DNA of 64,000 nucleotides from Torreya grandis (lineage: Eukaryota > Streptophyta > Pinopsida > Cupressales > Taxaceae), in NCBI GenBank assembly GCA_037957365.1, contig JARHVA010005488.1, forward strand, positions 231,001 to 295,000. The letters run 5' to 3'. Below are positions 44,076 through 55,850 of this stretch, one piece after another. The notes below the pieces were generated by a model, which was not told the origin of the DNA, ran no database searches, and was given only the letters and a program-made list of their open reading frames with translations. The position numbers and the translations under genes were made by a program. The stretch's first letter is position 1. Each line of letters begins with the position of its first letter.

Positions 44076-46011
44076 TCACTCAACTGATTAATGGAAAGTT
44101 TGCCTAGTTTATAACTTTAGAAATTAATGGCAGACTAGTAGATGCCCAGATAGATATAGGAGCTTCTCATTCTTTTACCAAATCATAACTCATCCATGAC
44201 TGGAAGACATTGGATGATACCTTAGCTTATAAGAGTTTAGATGTGTAAGGGAATAGTTTCATCTTTAAGAAATATAAACATCAGCAAGCCCTTCAAATAC
44301 AAAATAAAATCTTCCATGCTAATTTCTTTGCCTTAGATAGAATGCCTATAGATATTCTTCTAGGCATTGCCTTTATTAACAGATACTCTCCCTATGGTTC
44401 AACCACCAAGAGTATCATATTCACCATAGAAAATGAAAGTCTTAGAATTCCTCACCTCATATATGCCACTGAGCAATTTCCAAGCTCCATGACTCAAACC
44501 ACAAAAATTGTAATCCCAGCTGAAATCCAAGAAATAGGAGACAAGATTAAAACCACTATCTGTTCTGACAACCCTCAACAGTTTTGGTCAAAATATATGC
44601 CTGAGATGGATATAAAAATCCTTGAAGGTAAGCATATGAAGATTGGGAAGAAAATCCCAATCTCAGCTCAGGATTATAACAATATGGAACTCCAAATCAA
44701 AGAACTGGAGGCTAATGGCTTCATTGAGAAATCAATTTCCCCTTTTTGCTGTTATGCTTTCATGGCTAACAAACATTTTAAACAGAAAAGAGGAAAGAAA
44801 AGAATGGTCATCAATTATTGACCATTGAATGCTATTACCCAGCCATTTCCATATCTGATTCTAGATAAAATCTATTTGTTGGAGAAAGTCACAACATGTA
44901 AATACTTCTCCCAGTTTGATTGTAAATCTGGCTTTTATCAGATCAGAGTCCAAGAAGCTGATAGGGAAAAGATAGCATTCAGCTACCATTTTGGGCATTT
45001 CTAGTGGATGGCGATGCCTTTCAACTTGATGAATGCACCATCATATTATCAAGCTCATATGGATAATATCTTCCAAGGCACTTCTAACTTTCTATGTGTA
45101 TATATTGATGATATACTAATTTTCAGTAATAGTTTGACTGAACATTTTACTCATCTCTCCAAGTTCTTTCAACTGGCTCAAGATGCAAGAATTGTACTCT
45201 CAGAAACAAAAATTTAGTTATGCAAAATTGAATGTAATTTCCTTTGAATGGTGATCTGAGATTTTGGACTGCAGATGCAACCACATATTAAGGATAAAGT
45301 CATCAGTTTTCCAGAGAAGCTAGATAAGTCTAAGCTTCAAGCATTCTTGGGATTGTTAAATTATCTAAATAGATTTTATCCTAACTCTAGTGAAGACACG
45401 TTCATTCTTCAAGAACTTCTCCAGAAGAAGAAAGCTTTCTATTGGGAATAACAACATACAGTAGTTATTCAAAAAATTAAATCTATAGTTGCTTTGCTCA
45501 TAGAACTTCACATCCCAAAATCTGACCAAATGAAGGTTTATGCTGATACCTCCAATATTGCATGGGGAGGAGTACTTATTTATATATATGATAATAAAAA
45601 ATTTGTCTGTGAATTTGCTAGTGGAGTTTTTAGTCTTGATGTTCTTAAATGGATTTCTTCTAATAAAGAAATCTATACTGTAAAGAAATGCTTAGAGAAG
45701 TTCTGTTAAAACTTCTCCATTTGCCCCACTTTGTTGTAATTACCGACTGTACTAGATTTCTGACCTTTAAAGAAAAGGATCATGGTCAGAAGGATGGTTG
45801 CGGTAAATATGTTAGATGTCAAGCATTCTTTAATTAGTTTAATTTTTCTATAGAACATATCAAAGGTACTGAAAATGTAATTGTAGATTGGCTTAGCAGA
45901 AATCCTCCAACCACACTGATGCACCAACCTATTCCTGGTTTCAAATTAACTAGAATATATAACCAAGGATTTCCTTCCTTGAACATCCTTGTCCAAGATC
46001 AAATTCTCTGA
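44076..46011 (+). pseudogene. EPRV copy 4 protease, reverse transcriptase and RNase H
   Basis: Protease site reads DAQIDIGASHSF (T to I). The frame 44,342-44,821 is open from MPIDILLG to VINY, then stops at TGA (44,819-44,821) where copies 1 and 3 have CGA. RT continues, with YIDD intact at 45,101-45,112 (open piece 45,008-45,217). A TAG at about 45,002 replaces Gln in the FQW motif. RNase H is open at 45,494-45,709 (VYADTSNIAWGGVL) and shifts frame by a one-base loss at about 45,702. The terminal TGA at 46,009-46,011 is in frame with the 3' ORF. Confidence 0.92.
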
Positions 46012-46068
46012 GAAGGGTTGCATCCTAGATATACAAGGATTTCTTATGTAGCAGGGCAAGACTTACAA

Positions 46069-46536
46069 ATGTCTTCAGCAACTACCATCTAGGCAAATCA
46101 TCATCAAAACTTTGGAGTCATCTACATCGAAAGGCTGAACAATGAATTTCTATACTATCAATTCACTAAATTATTAAAATGTCCATTATGGACATGGTTG
46201 ATAAAAATCAGATCTTCCTTCAATGAACATCTGTATCAATGGATTGCTAGACATGGCCCACACCGCATACACAAAGAAAAGAATCATGATCAAGACACTG
46301 GCATGCACACTATCATCTAAAGATAGGTGGAGTGGGAATATTATTTCTACATCACTCCATGATATCATGCATGTGAAGCTAGACCCCAACATTGGCATCT
46401 TTCTAGTACCTTCCAGCTCAGATGTCTTTTCAACCCTATCAACAAAGATGACTTAGTGGATGAAGCAGAAGCAATGTTGGACCCACACCACCAAACATCA
46501 TCATCATCTAGCGCATCCAACATCATTTCCATTTAG
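46069..46536 (+). pseudogene. EPRV copy 4 3' ORF (ORF4)
   Basis: From ATG at 46,069 to TAG at 46,536, exactly 468 nt with no net indel. In-frame stops occur at an early CAG-to-TAG site and in the middle (near 46,318, 46,324 and 46,351). The C-terminal acidic part (NPINKDDLVDEAEAMLDP) and Ser run are intact. Function unknown; see copy 2. Confidence 0.78.
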
Positions 46537-46613
46537 CTCAACTTTTATGCTGTAAATTATGATGGGACTTGACATTGCCTTGATAGTGACTCAGGCAGGA
46601 CCTCCCAAAATAC

Positions 46614-46621
46614 TATAAATA
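46614..46621 (+). promoter_or_regulatory. EPRV copy 4 TATA box
   Basis: TATAAATA in the same conserved context. The flanking core from ccaaaatac to about 25 bases past the TATA box is essentially identical in all five copies. Confidence 0.8.
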
Positions 46622-46869
46622 GGCCTCTCCTCCATAGCATTTTCATCAAAAAATTTCTAAGCATTAGAAATCTAGTAGCCTTGTGAAAAGAGTATGCTCT
46701 TCTCTTGCCCTTTTCGAAGGATCCTGAGAATCAAAAATTGAAACAAGTGTTTGTAATATTATAGTTTGAAGTAATAGTGTGAAGCCATAGCCATTCGGCC
46801 CCTGCCTACTATCGCGGGTTTTCTGTAAAAGACTGTAAAAGAAGGAGGCATCTACTGATGATAAAAGAA

Positions 46870-47950
46870 TAATAAAATTACCTCTTTCTTATAATAGGAA
46901 GTAAATTTCTCCTCCATAAACTAGGTAAGGTTTCAACATCAGAATGAGGAGAAAATAGTTCAATTGAGGTCCAATAAGCTTCTTAAAGGGCTTGTCACCC
47001 TTGAAGGTCTTTTCCATGAGAGAGATCACATGAGAAAAGACATGTTAGTGATGTCCACAAGTGAAGAGAACTTTGAAATAGTCATTATATTTAAATATAC
47101 ACTCCTCAAGCTTGGGAAGATAAGCACTAAAGCTAAAAGGCATGCTTTCATAGAACTTTGTAAAGAATATACAGACATCTTTACTTAGGAATATAGTGAC
47201 CTGAGACACTTTGATCCCAAGCTGGCCCAACACACTATTAAACTAGAGGCTAATTCCAAGCCTATCAGGAAGAAGCATATGCCTATAAACCCTAAATTTA
47301 AAGAGCTTATGAGGAAATAATTAACCAATTTAATTGAATCTAAGATCATATTTCCCATAAATCACTCCTTATGGGTAGCCAATTTGGTGCCTATGAAGAA
47401 TAAGAGTGTGGAAATCAGATTATGTGTTAATTTTAAGGATCTAAATAGGGTCTCTTTGAAATATCACTACCCCTTAACATCCATGGAGCAACTATTTTAG
47501 ATAGTTTCTAGTTTAGAATGTTTTTCCCTTTTGGATGGGTACTCAGGTTACAACTAGGTAATGGTGAGAGAGGAAGATCTGTATAAGACTATCTTCACCA
47601 CAAAAGTGGGGCACATATGCTTACCAAAATATGCCTTTTGGATTGTCAAATACTGGGGCAACTTTTTAAAAGTCCATGGATATAGATTTCTAAGGATTAC
47701 TAAATTAGATGGTGCTAATTTACTTGGATGACATCATAGTTTTATCCAAGAAATCTAGTGAGAACATGGACAATCTAAGGTTGATCTTCCAAAGATGTAG
47801 AGAGTATGGGATCTCTTTAAATCCCAAGAAATGTGTGTTTGTCATTCATGAAGTCAAACTTTTGGGTTACATTATCTCAAAGGAGAGATTATCTATTAAC
47901 CTTGATAGAATAAGTGTTATCTTAGGACTATCTACCCAAACACAAGAAAA
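46870..47950 (+). pseudogene. GypB reverse transcriptase (decayed)
   Basis: GypB resumes after the EPRV array. The linker LLKGLVTLEGLFHERDHMRK (46,964 on) matches GypA 8,620. RT pieces: LWVANLVPMKNKSV, CVNFKDLN, LDGYSGYN, MPFGLSNTGAT-like sequence in broken form, and catalytic LIYLDDIIVLSK with YLDD at 47,721-47,732 in an open piece of 119 codons (47,709-48,068). Stops such as TAG at 47,186 and TAA at about 47,318 break the N-terminal half. Confidence 0.87.
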
Positions 47951-48059
47951 GAATCCATATCTTCCTTTGGAAAATAAAATTTGTGAGAAGGTTTACTACA
48001 AACCTAGTCAAACCCATCACTACCATGCTGAAGAAGAGCTAAGTGTTTTCTTGGTCAAA

Positions 48060-48530
48060 TTAAGGTAAGGTAGCATTTAAGGCCATCAAGTAAGCCATTT
48101 CCCAAGCTCCCTCACTCATGAATCCTTATTTCTCAAAGAATTTCATATTGTACACCTTTGCCAATGTTGATAACATATCAACTATGCTAATACATAAGAA
48201 TGTTGAAGGACTTGAGCATCCAATTTCCTTTTTTAGTCAAGGGCTAAAGGGATATGAGGTAAGATATACTTTCATAGAAAATAAGGTTCTTATAGCTTTA
48301 AAGAGCCTACAAAATTTCAAACTAGTTATCTCCAATAGTAAGGTTCATCTTATAGTGTCTCATCCTAGAGTGAGGTACTTTTTCCTCAATAAGGATTTGA
48401 ATGAGAAAAGAGCAGGATGGATTACTAAGGTCATGGAGTATGATGTGGAGATCAAAGTTACCAATATGGTAAGAGGGAAAGTCTTATGTGATAATATGGT
48501 AGATGATATTCAAAAATAAAAATAAGTTGT
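48060..48530 (+). pseudogene. GypB native RNase H, open for 133 codons
   Basis: Open at 48,118-48,519. It starts MNPYFSKNFILYTFANVDN (the catalytic Asp strand is YTFAN rather than YTDAS). It continues through FFSQGLKGYEVRYTFIENK, the region of the catalytic Glu, and NEKRAGWITKVMEYDVEIK. It is the best preserved gene fragment of GypB. Loss of the first Asp and its isolation between stops make activity unlikely. Confidence 0.87.
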
Positions 48531-49700
48531 TTTGGTGACACAAGATAACCCACAAGCAGATACAACTCCACACCATAATAATTAGCTCTAGGACATGATG
48601 CATTTCTTGATGATAGGGGAATGACCTCAAGGTTTAGATAGAGTGAAAATAAGGTATTATAGGATTCAGTCTATACCTTATGCATTAAGGACCTCAATGG
48701 GGTACTTCTTAGGTACATTGATGATATTCAAGTGACAAAGCTCTTAGATTAGTTCCATGATGGACCTGAAAGAGGCCATTTTTCTCCAAGAACAATAGCA
48801 ACAAAGGCAATGATAGATGAACATTATTGGCCTAGACTTTTTAAAGATGCCTATGCATGTGTTAAAAAATTCCCAAAGTGTGCTCTATTTGTAGGAAAGT
48901 GGAGATTAATATCTCTTCCCCTCAATCTAATTCAAGTGGAAAAACCCTTCATGCAATGGCAGTTGGAATTCATAGGGATGATAAATCCACCTTAAAGTGT
49001 ATGGCATAAATGGGTACTCATTTTAATTGAATACTTCACTAGGTGGGTGGAAGCAATTACCTTGAAAGAAGTCAATGAAACAATAGTATTGGACTTCTAT
49101 GATAGTGTAGTGCCCATGTTTAGTGTCTTAGTTACTATAATTTTAGATAATGCCTTAGAATTTATGGGCATAAAGATAAGTCAATGGGAATTCAATCTAG
49201 TAATATACCTCAACACATCCTCCAATTACTACCCCTAAGGCAATGGACTAGCTGAGTCCACATACAAGAATATGCTAAGGATTATCAAGAGAACCATGGA
49301 AGAGAATCAAAGAGTGTGGCATACAATGCTGAGGGTAGCCTTATGGGCTGATAGAGTGACTCTAAAAGTTACCATTAGAAATTATCCATATGTCCTTACA
49401 TATGTAAGGGAAGCTAAATTGCCTATTTCTCTTGAAATACTTACCTTGGAGTTATCCCATCAACTTGAGTTGATTTAAAATGAGCCTATGAGCATGTAGA
49501 TGGAAAAAATCATGGAGATTAAATAAACTAGGGACCTTTCCATGAATAAATTAGGTTCACATTAATCTTAGGTCAAATAAGCCTTTGACAAGAGAGCCAC
49601 ATCAAGGGAATTCAAGGAAGAGGACCTAGTCCTCAAATGAGACTCAAATAAGGCCAAGCCAGGAAACCATACCAAGTTTGATAGCTTGTGGAGTGGTATT
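48531..49700 (+). pseudogene. GypB integrase (decayed)
   Basis: Zinc-binding region at 48,770-48,890 (DEHYWPRLFKDAYACVKKF, then PKCALFVGKW; a Phe stands between C and C of the CxxC). Core: QVEKPFMQWQLEFIGMI, then FTRWVEAITLKEVNE (the D strand is IEYFT here), ILDNALEFMGI (second Asp) and NYYP followed by a stop and GNGLAES (Glu). C-terminal: TMLRVALWADRVT and YVREAKLP. A tail lost in GypA follows to about 49,700 (DKRATSREFKEEDLVLK). Interrupted by several stops. Confidence 0.87.
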
Positions 49701-49978
49701 TATTTGATCCATGGATGAAAATAACATAATTATTTTTAGCTTGGTGAATTAGATGGAGAGACATTACCCATCCCAATCAATGACATTCATTTAAAGTCTT
49801 ATTATTAAAAGAGTTACCAACTATTATATGATATTATAACATATTATATTAGTTTTATGTGCTTTCCTCTAGGTGCCTTGAGCACATTTAATTTTATCTG
49901 TGTGTTTCCTTTTCAATAATTTCCTTGGGCATGGTTGTTTATTTTTCTCTTTTATTCATTTTTTAATTCAAGAGGAAG
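49701..49978 (+). other. GypB 3' untranslated tail and polypurine tract
   Basis: Non-coding tail, matching GypA 11,150-11,443. It ends with ttaattcaagaggaag, the polypurine tract, at 49,978. Confidence 0.7.
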
Positions 49979-52741
49979 TTTCAAAAAGGGTCAACTTTGA
50001 GTCAGTTTCAAATCAGTTGAGAGGAAAGATTGTAAAACCATGTACCCAGTGGATGTGTTTAATACCACTAAGTATTTGAATAGAAAACATGCAACCCTAG
50101 GATGTCACTAAAAATGTTGGCCAATTTTTGCCAACATATGGAAATTTTCCCAATGGATCAATTTTTAGAAGTCTTGGTATGTAGTGATCAGCTAAGTAGA
50201 GATCCTAGTTGAGGAGATAAAATATCACTATAAAGCTTTTGAAACACTTTAAGTGAGCTTAAAGTGTGTTTTATTGACATTTGAGAAGTAAGTCTTCAAA
50301 CAAGTCTATAATTACAAAGTAACGAAAACCATCACATTTTCATATTATTTCAAGCATTTAGGAGTATAAATCAAATTGCACAAAGTCTTAGAAGTCTATT
50401 AGAGCCTTCTAAAAGAGGTAATAGCACAATCACAAGTCTAGAAGAACCAGACCATCATCAAACATCATGCATAAATAGATTGGTTAGCTCAATTGTGAAT
50501 TTTATAAGTATTCTCAAAAATCCTCTTAAGCCCAAAGGATCACATGGACATGATGCATTTCATACCTAGATGATCCTCTACAAATTTAATAACTTGACAA
50601 GTTGTCTATATCAAGTTATAAAGATTAAAAGTTAGACTTGTAAAGTGAAATGTTTATGGGGACATCAAGTTAAAGATCTGTGAAATAGCTTTTTAAATTC
50701 AAATGCTCTCAGGTTTAACATGAGAGTAAAAAGGGTCCAAATCTTGGGATCTAAGGTCAAGATCTAACAGAGAGTGGTGATCTAATAAATGTCAGTGGAT
50801 CCTAAGATCTAATAGAGTAAATTTGATCATACATTGAAGATCAATAGTGAGAATCAAGTAAAAATGTCAACATAAGTGAAAAACTGACAAGTGGTAAGAT
50901 CTCATGTGTCCTAATAGAGATTTAGCAGTGCATAGTGACTGATAAGGTCAGTGGGTCTAGGTAGATCAATATTGAATGTGAAATTATACAAATCATATCT
51001 AATGGTGAAAGATGAGTCAAAAATTCAAAGGATATCAAAGGCTAATGAAAATCTACTAAGTGTCATAAGCATGTTAAACTATTAGAAGATCAATGGTATG
51101 TATTTAATCATATCAAAGCAGATCGATGGTGTGTGAGAGGTTGAAGAGTCAACAAGATCTTATAGAGAAAATGAGGAGATGATAGTTGGCACAATATGGG
51201 AATCTAAGATTGAGATCAGTTACCAATACTGAAGGTCAAAGGTGTCATAATTTCAAAACCTAGCTTGATATCAATGATCGATATAAAAGGCCAAAGTTAT
51301 GAGACTTTGACTGGAGGTCAAAAGATGATCCAAGATTAACTAGAGTGGATTTTCTAGGATTAAAAATCACCATTAAATATTAGTAGAGGTAGAATATGTT
51401 TTTAAGGGCCTAATATAGAGATCAAATATGTACTAGTAGTTTTTGAATCAAGACTAAACATCTGTGGATCTCATCGATATATTGACTATATGAAAACCAA
51501 TAATTCGGATTAGTTTTTGAATATATAGTAAAGGTATATATTCAAGTTGGAGTAGGAGTAGATGTGTAATCATGGATAAGTGTTTCATCTATCAACATGC
51601 TCATATTTTATACAAAGAGGTACTTACATCTACTAAAAGAAAACTTAGGCATGGTTCTATTAAGTCCTTGGATATAAGGACCTTGCCCTCATAATGAAGC
51701 AAGTGGAGATGGTTTAGAGTCCCAAGATGGAGATTTAGTGGTCGAAGAAAGCAATTATAGCATTTAATATATTTTTAGGGTGCATAAGGGTTTTCATTCA
51801 TAAGAAATATTGTGACTCACCAGCTTTGGTAATTATTGTCTTCTATTGCATTTTTCTTAGCTGATGAGAAGATTTGGGGCTTATTGGGACAAATTAAAAG
51901 TTAACTTGTCAATAAAAAATTGAAGTTGATTTGATAAAAAATGGTGGTGGAGTATTCATTGAAAGGTGTTAAATTAATTAATGAATTTATTACTCATGAT
52001 CCCTCTTCTCTCACCCTTTCTCATATATTACCCATTCTTTTCATTTTTAAGATCTCTCTCAATTTTTAGAAGAAAAGTCTTTCTCACTTTTGATAGGAAC
52101 TCTCTCTCAATTTTGAAAGAGTAGAGACTCTCATTTAATAATGTTAGACCCTATAAAAACTTGTATGAAATACCTCTTGAAGCTAATAAATATTTCCTTT
52201 ACCTATCTCTTATTTTTGAACTATGTTTAGTAATCTTGTGCATGATGACATAGTGAAGGAGAATCTTCCATTCCCATTGTCCTTCTTTCTTGACTATTTT
52301 AGTGTGTTTTCTAGTTGATTACAGGTCTACATTTGTGTTCTCTATGATATTAATGTAAGATTTATGTGATTCATATAATTCCTCTTAGCTTCATTCATTA
52401 CTTCCTAAACCTAGTGTATGAAATACTTATGCAATTATATAGATTTTGAGATTATGTGAGATAATGATATCTTATGCTTCTTCAATGTATATTTCATGCT
52501 TGTGTGAGTTCTCATTTAATTTGGTGCATCACCATTTTATCCTTATTAAGATCCCTTTACCCCTTATCTAACCCTTTTCTCAGTGCAAACATTAGTATAG
52601 GTGATCCATCAAGAGGAAGCTAACTCTCTTCAGAGGTTCAACCCCACCATAGATGACCCATAGCTTGGGGTTGTTCCAATAGTGTATCTCAATTAGAGAG
52701 ATCCTAAAGTACCCTCTCAAAGGGTGAAAATTTAATCTACA
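49979..52741 (+). repeat. GypB 3' LTR
   Basis: 2,763 bp, uninterrupted counterpart of the split LTR 11,444-20,218. It starts TTTCAAAAAGG (TGTCAGAAAGG in the other copy) and ends CTACA at 52,741. It serves as the empty-site reference for the copia insertion, at about 51,110. No gene is seen. Confidence 0.88.
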
Positions 52742-53476
52742 ATAGACCCTTACATCAATGGGAGATGCTTACATAGCTAATAATTTGAATAGGGCCTCAG
52801 ACTTATTTAATTCTCCTCTACATGTTGGCTTGTATGTGCATAAGGATGAAACATGTTATAGGCAAGTACATAGAGTGACCTAAATTTTAACTTGGAATGG
52901 CTCATATAATGATTCTTTATTACATTAGACATGTAGATGGGTTTTCCCTATGACTATTATTGAAATATGAAGGAATAGGGAAGGGTTGCTCACTTGAATT
53001 CTTGATTCAATGTTTTTGGTAAGTTGCCTTGTGAGTTGCTAGGTCTATGCTAGATGATGAATGAATGAGGATTGATATTTTATATATACCAATCATATTT
53101 ATAAATATCTCACAAGGACATGTTTATTTTACAAATTTGATGACTTTAGGGCATTAAACACTTAGTTTGGCATTGGACACTAGTGTTGACATAAGATTTT
53201 AGTTGAGCTACAAGTGTCTGAGAAGATGAAATCAAGTACATGTCCAAAACTGTTAGATTATGATAATAATTAGTTTTATATCATTTTTCAAAGTATAGAA
53301 TGCCTAGTCATTATAATAACATATGGTCAAACTAAGTTATAATCAATAGGTACAAGAGTTAATGAATGTGAACCTTTTGGTATCAAGAAGGTATTAGAAC
53401 TAAAGGGTACAATCATGAGAAGTAATTTCCAATCATAGAGGACTAAGATTATATACAATTCATATTTAGTTTCTAA
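52742..53476 (-). repeat. GypC LTR, left copy, truncated (3' LTR on the minus strand)
   Basis: Direct repeat of 60,765-61,526. It starts exactly where the GypB LTR ends, so its outer part is missing. On its right is a minus-strand purine tract (about 53,477-53,492, aaagcgggggaatt), the likely polypurine tract. Confidence 0.75.
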
Positions 53477-55850
53477 ATTCCCCCGCTTTACTATAGTAAT
53501 GAAATGTGTAGTTTAAAGGAAAAGGAATGTATACCTAAGTGTGTATAACACACCTTGCCTTTTCATGAATCCAAGTTGAATGATTTTTTGGTGACTAACC
53601 TTCAACCAAGAACATGTTTTAGTATGTAATTATTACATATAATTTACAATTTAAATAATTTCAAATCTTGAAAGTAAAGAGAGTAAGGTTAGTATTACAC
53701 TTGTGTATCGATGTAACCATCTTGCCATTTAGAAATTTAATTTGAAGAGATGCTTCAATATGAAGTATTGGAGTTGAGATTAGGAAAAATATAAAACCTA
53801 AAAGTGTAAATATATATAAATATTAGAGGACAAATTTCCCTAACCTTGGATAAAAGCCGAGTTTCCATCTGATAGTTTAGATTAACTCAATCACACAACC
53901 TAATCATACTTATAACCTAGTGAGTCTACATGATCCAAGTCAAATAACACTATAAATATGGTGAGGTTAGATTATTTTATCACTCCATCTTATAATCTTA
54001 GTAATATATAGTGATGTAATCACCTTAACATTTCCAAAACTGAACCATCTACTAAATTAGATTGGCTCAATAACAATGCTTAAATTTCCATCTTGGTGTA
54101 TGTTAAAGTCCCTATAAGTATTTAGAAACTAAAAGATAATTTTATTTTATAATTTAAGATGTTTTTTTCATGTAATATGCACCTCATATATGTCTCAAAT
54201 TGAAGATTTAGTATGACAATGGTTCCAATGTATAGAATGCTTCCATAAATGTGTATCCAAATCATTTAACTATGCAATATAACCAATTTGAAAATTTTAA
54301 ATTGTGGAAGACATGTTCCCATGACATGATCCAAATAAAATTTTAAAATGATATTAGGTATTATAAGTGTTGAGAACATGTTTCCATAACATGCCCCCAC
54401 TATAATATGAAGACATTGAATACTAAATAAGTTTGGAATTTGTGCACTTTTCTTGCAATCCCCCATTATAATATAAAACTATGAAGGTGTGAAATCCATG
54501 CCTTTATGACATGACCCCATTGATATGTTCCCCCTTTGAGGTGAGGGAAATTAGAAAATGGTAGTTACCTTATCTCAAAAGGATAACTATATAATTTATG
54601 TAAGGAACATATAGCATATAAGAGTAACATGTCTAGGTTGATATAAAACTGAGGTACATAGTATGTGATCACATCAAATCCTAAGATCATGATATAAATC
54701 ATGAAAACATCTAGATATTAATAATAAAAAATTTAAAATCCATCAAACACACACATGAGATCACTCAAAATAAAATAAAAATAAAAAGGTTCAAGGAGAC
54801 CTCAAGTAAGGGACATGTTCAAATGTTACACAAGCAAAGGGACATGACTTAGTCAAACATCCACAAGGTAAGAAATGACATATTCAAATGTCAATACAAT
54901 AATCAATGACATATTAGCATGTTATAATAAGAAAAAAAAGTCATGGGGGCCATAATAAATGGCACATATTAAAATGATTGAAAAAGAAATACATTGTAAG
55001 GAAAAACACTCAAGGGATTGCATACATAAAAAACATGGAACATAATAAACCAACATAAACATATCATACTAGTTTTTAGATATATGTGTTATAAAAAACT
55101 ATTAATTATATATCATATTGAGTACAATGTGAAATATATAAGTATGGATTAAGGTATGTGTAAGTATATAAGATCAAACATGCTAATGTAAAATGATCAT
55201 ATAAAGATATAACTTGGGTGTCTCATGATCAAAAAAGTAGATGTCTCCAACGTTCATATGACATGAGTAGAGGGAAGGCCCAACATATTTAAGTGTATAT
55301 ATCATATGCATGGGTATGTATGTATCACACTAAAAAGATGTGTGAAACACGTGTATACATATATAGATGATATGTTATCTACCAACATTGAACTAACAAC
55401 ATAGATGCCAAGAAGTTAATAAGGTATGTAAATGATGAATGTTTTTTATTTTTTATTTAATTTTTTTTGGGAATATTGGAAATATCTCAAGAAAATATTT
55501 ACAAAAGTTCATAATTTTCATTAGGTTTTTGAGAATTTTTCTTTAAAGTGTAGTTAGGAGGTACATGTTTTTTCCTAATTTTTTGTAACTGTAAATGGTC
55601 CCAACTAATTTGTTTTTAACTTTACTTTATTATCTCTCTGCAGTGGTATTATTTTTATTTTATTTATTACTAGTTCACCCATAGTAAATTCACATGACTA
55701 AAAGTTTTTATTACATGCTCGCTTAAAGCAATCTTGATAAACCTATAAGTGTTTGTCAGCATGTGTGCATTTTTCAGTCAACTATTATAATTTTTGAAAT
55801 CTCTTTTCATGGTATTCATTGTCATTTATAATATATTTGAGAAAAAGATT
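53477..55850 (-). other. GypC 3' non-coding region
   Basis: About 2.4 kb of AT-rich sequence between integrase and 3' LTR on the minus strand. No protein motif or structured RNA is recognised. The piece at 54,280-54,480 has a repeated atgttcccatgacatg / atgtttccataacatg phrase three times. Long untranslated tails are common in this lineage. Confidence 0.45.

Larger units (their letters stand above)
24653..46869 (+). mobile_element. endogenous pararetrovirus (Caulimoviridae-like) array inserted in GypB
   Basis: 22.2 kb of viral DNA in five copies: R (24,653-25,882, minus), 1 (25,883-30,438), 2 (30,439-36,520), 3 (36,521-40,757) and 4 (40,758-46,869). Domains are movement protein, coiled coil, coat protein with CCHC knuckle, protease, RT, RNase H and a 3' ORF. 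There is no integrase and no LTR. A tRNA-iMet primer site and a TATA promoter are arranged as in caulimovirids. One contiguous reading frame for all domains is reminiscent of petuviruses. All copies are inactivated. The outer ends are the same viral terminal sequence in opposite orientations. Confidence 0.92.
40758..46869 (+). mobile_element. EPRV copy 4: near full length, best movement protein
   Basis: Primer site to terminal sequence in 6,112 bp, the best estimate of the ancestral genome size available here. It carries the longest open movement-protein frame and a perfect primer site, but coat, pol and 3' ORF are interrupted. The right end meets GypB at 46,870. Confidence 0.9.
11444..52741 (+). 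mobile_element. GypB: Ty3/gypsy element interrupted by a copia element and an EPRV array
   Basis: The element runs from a 5' LTR (11,444-20,218, split by copia), through gag (20,541 on), protease and extra RNase H (to 24,652), RT, RNase H and integrase (46,870-49,700), to a 3' LTR (49,979-52,741). Removing the copia and EPRV insertions restores the same order as GypA. The 22.2-kb EPRV array lies between the extra RNase H and RT, where the GypB sequence resumes with almost no gain or loss compared with GypA at about 8,500. Confidence 0.85.

Noticed and set aside
24653..46869. Array read as tandem Ty3/gypsy elements
   Set aside because: No integrase or LTR is present, and there is a movement protein, a viral-type primer site and promoter layout. 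It is a pararetrovirus.
24653..46869. Possible infectious virus copy
   Set aside because: Every copy has multiple stops, frameshifts or deletions in coat, protease, RT or RNase H; none is complete.
54266..54466. 66-codon frame containing a repeated phrase
   Set aside because: It reflects the threefold 'gacatgttcccatgacatg'-like repeat in the GypC non-coding tail, not a gene.
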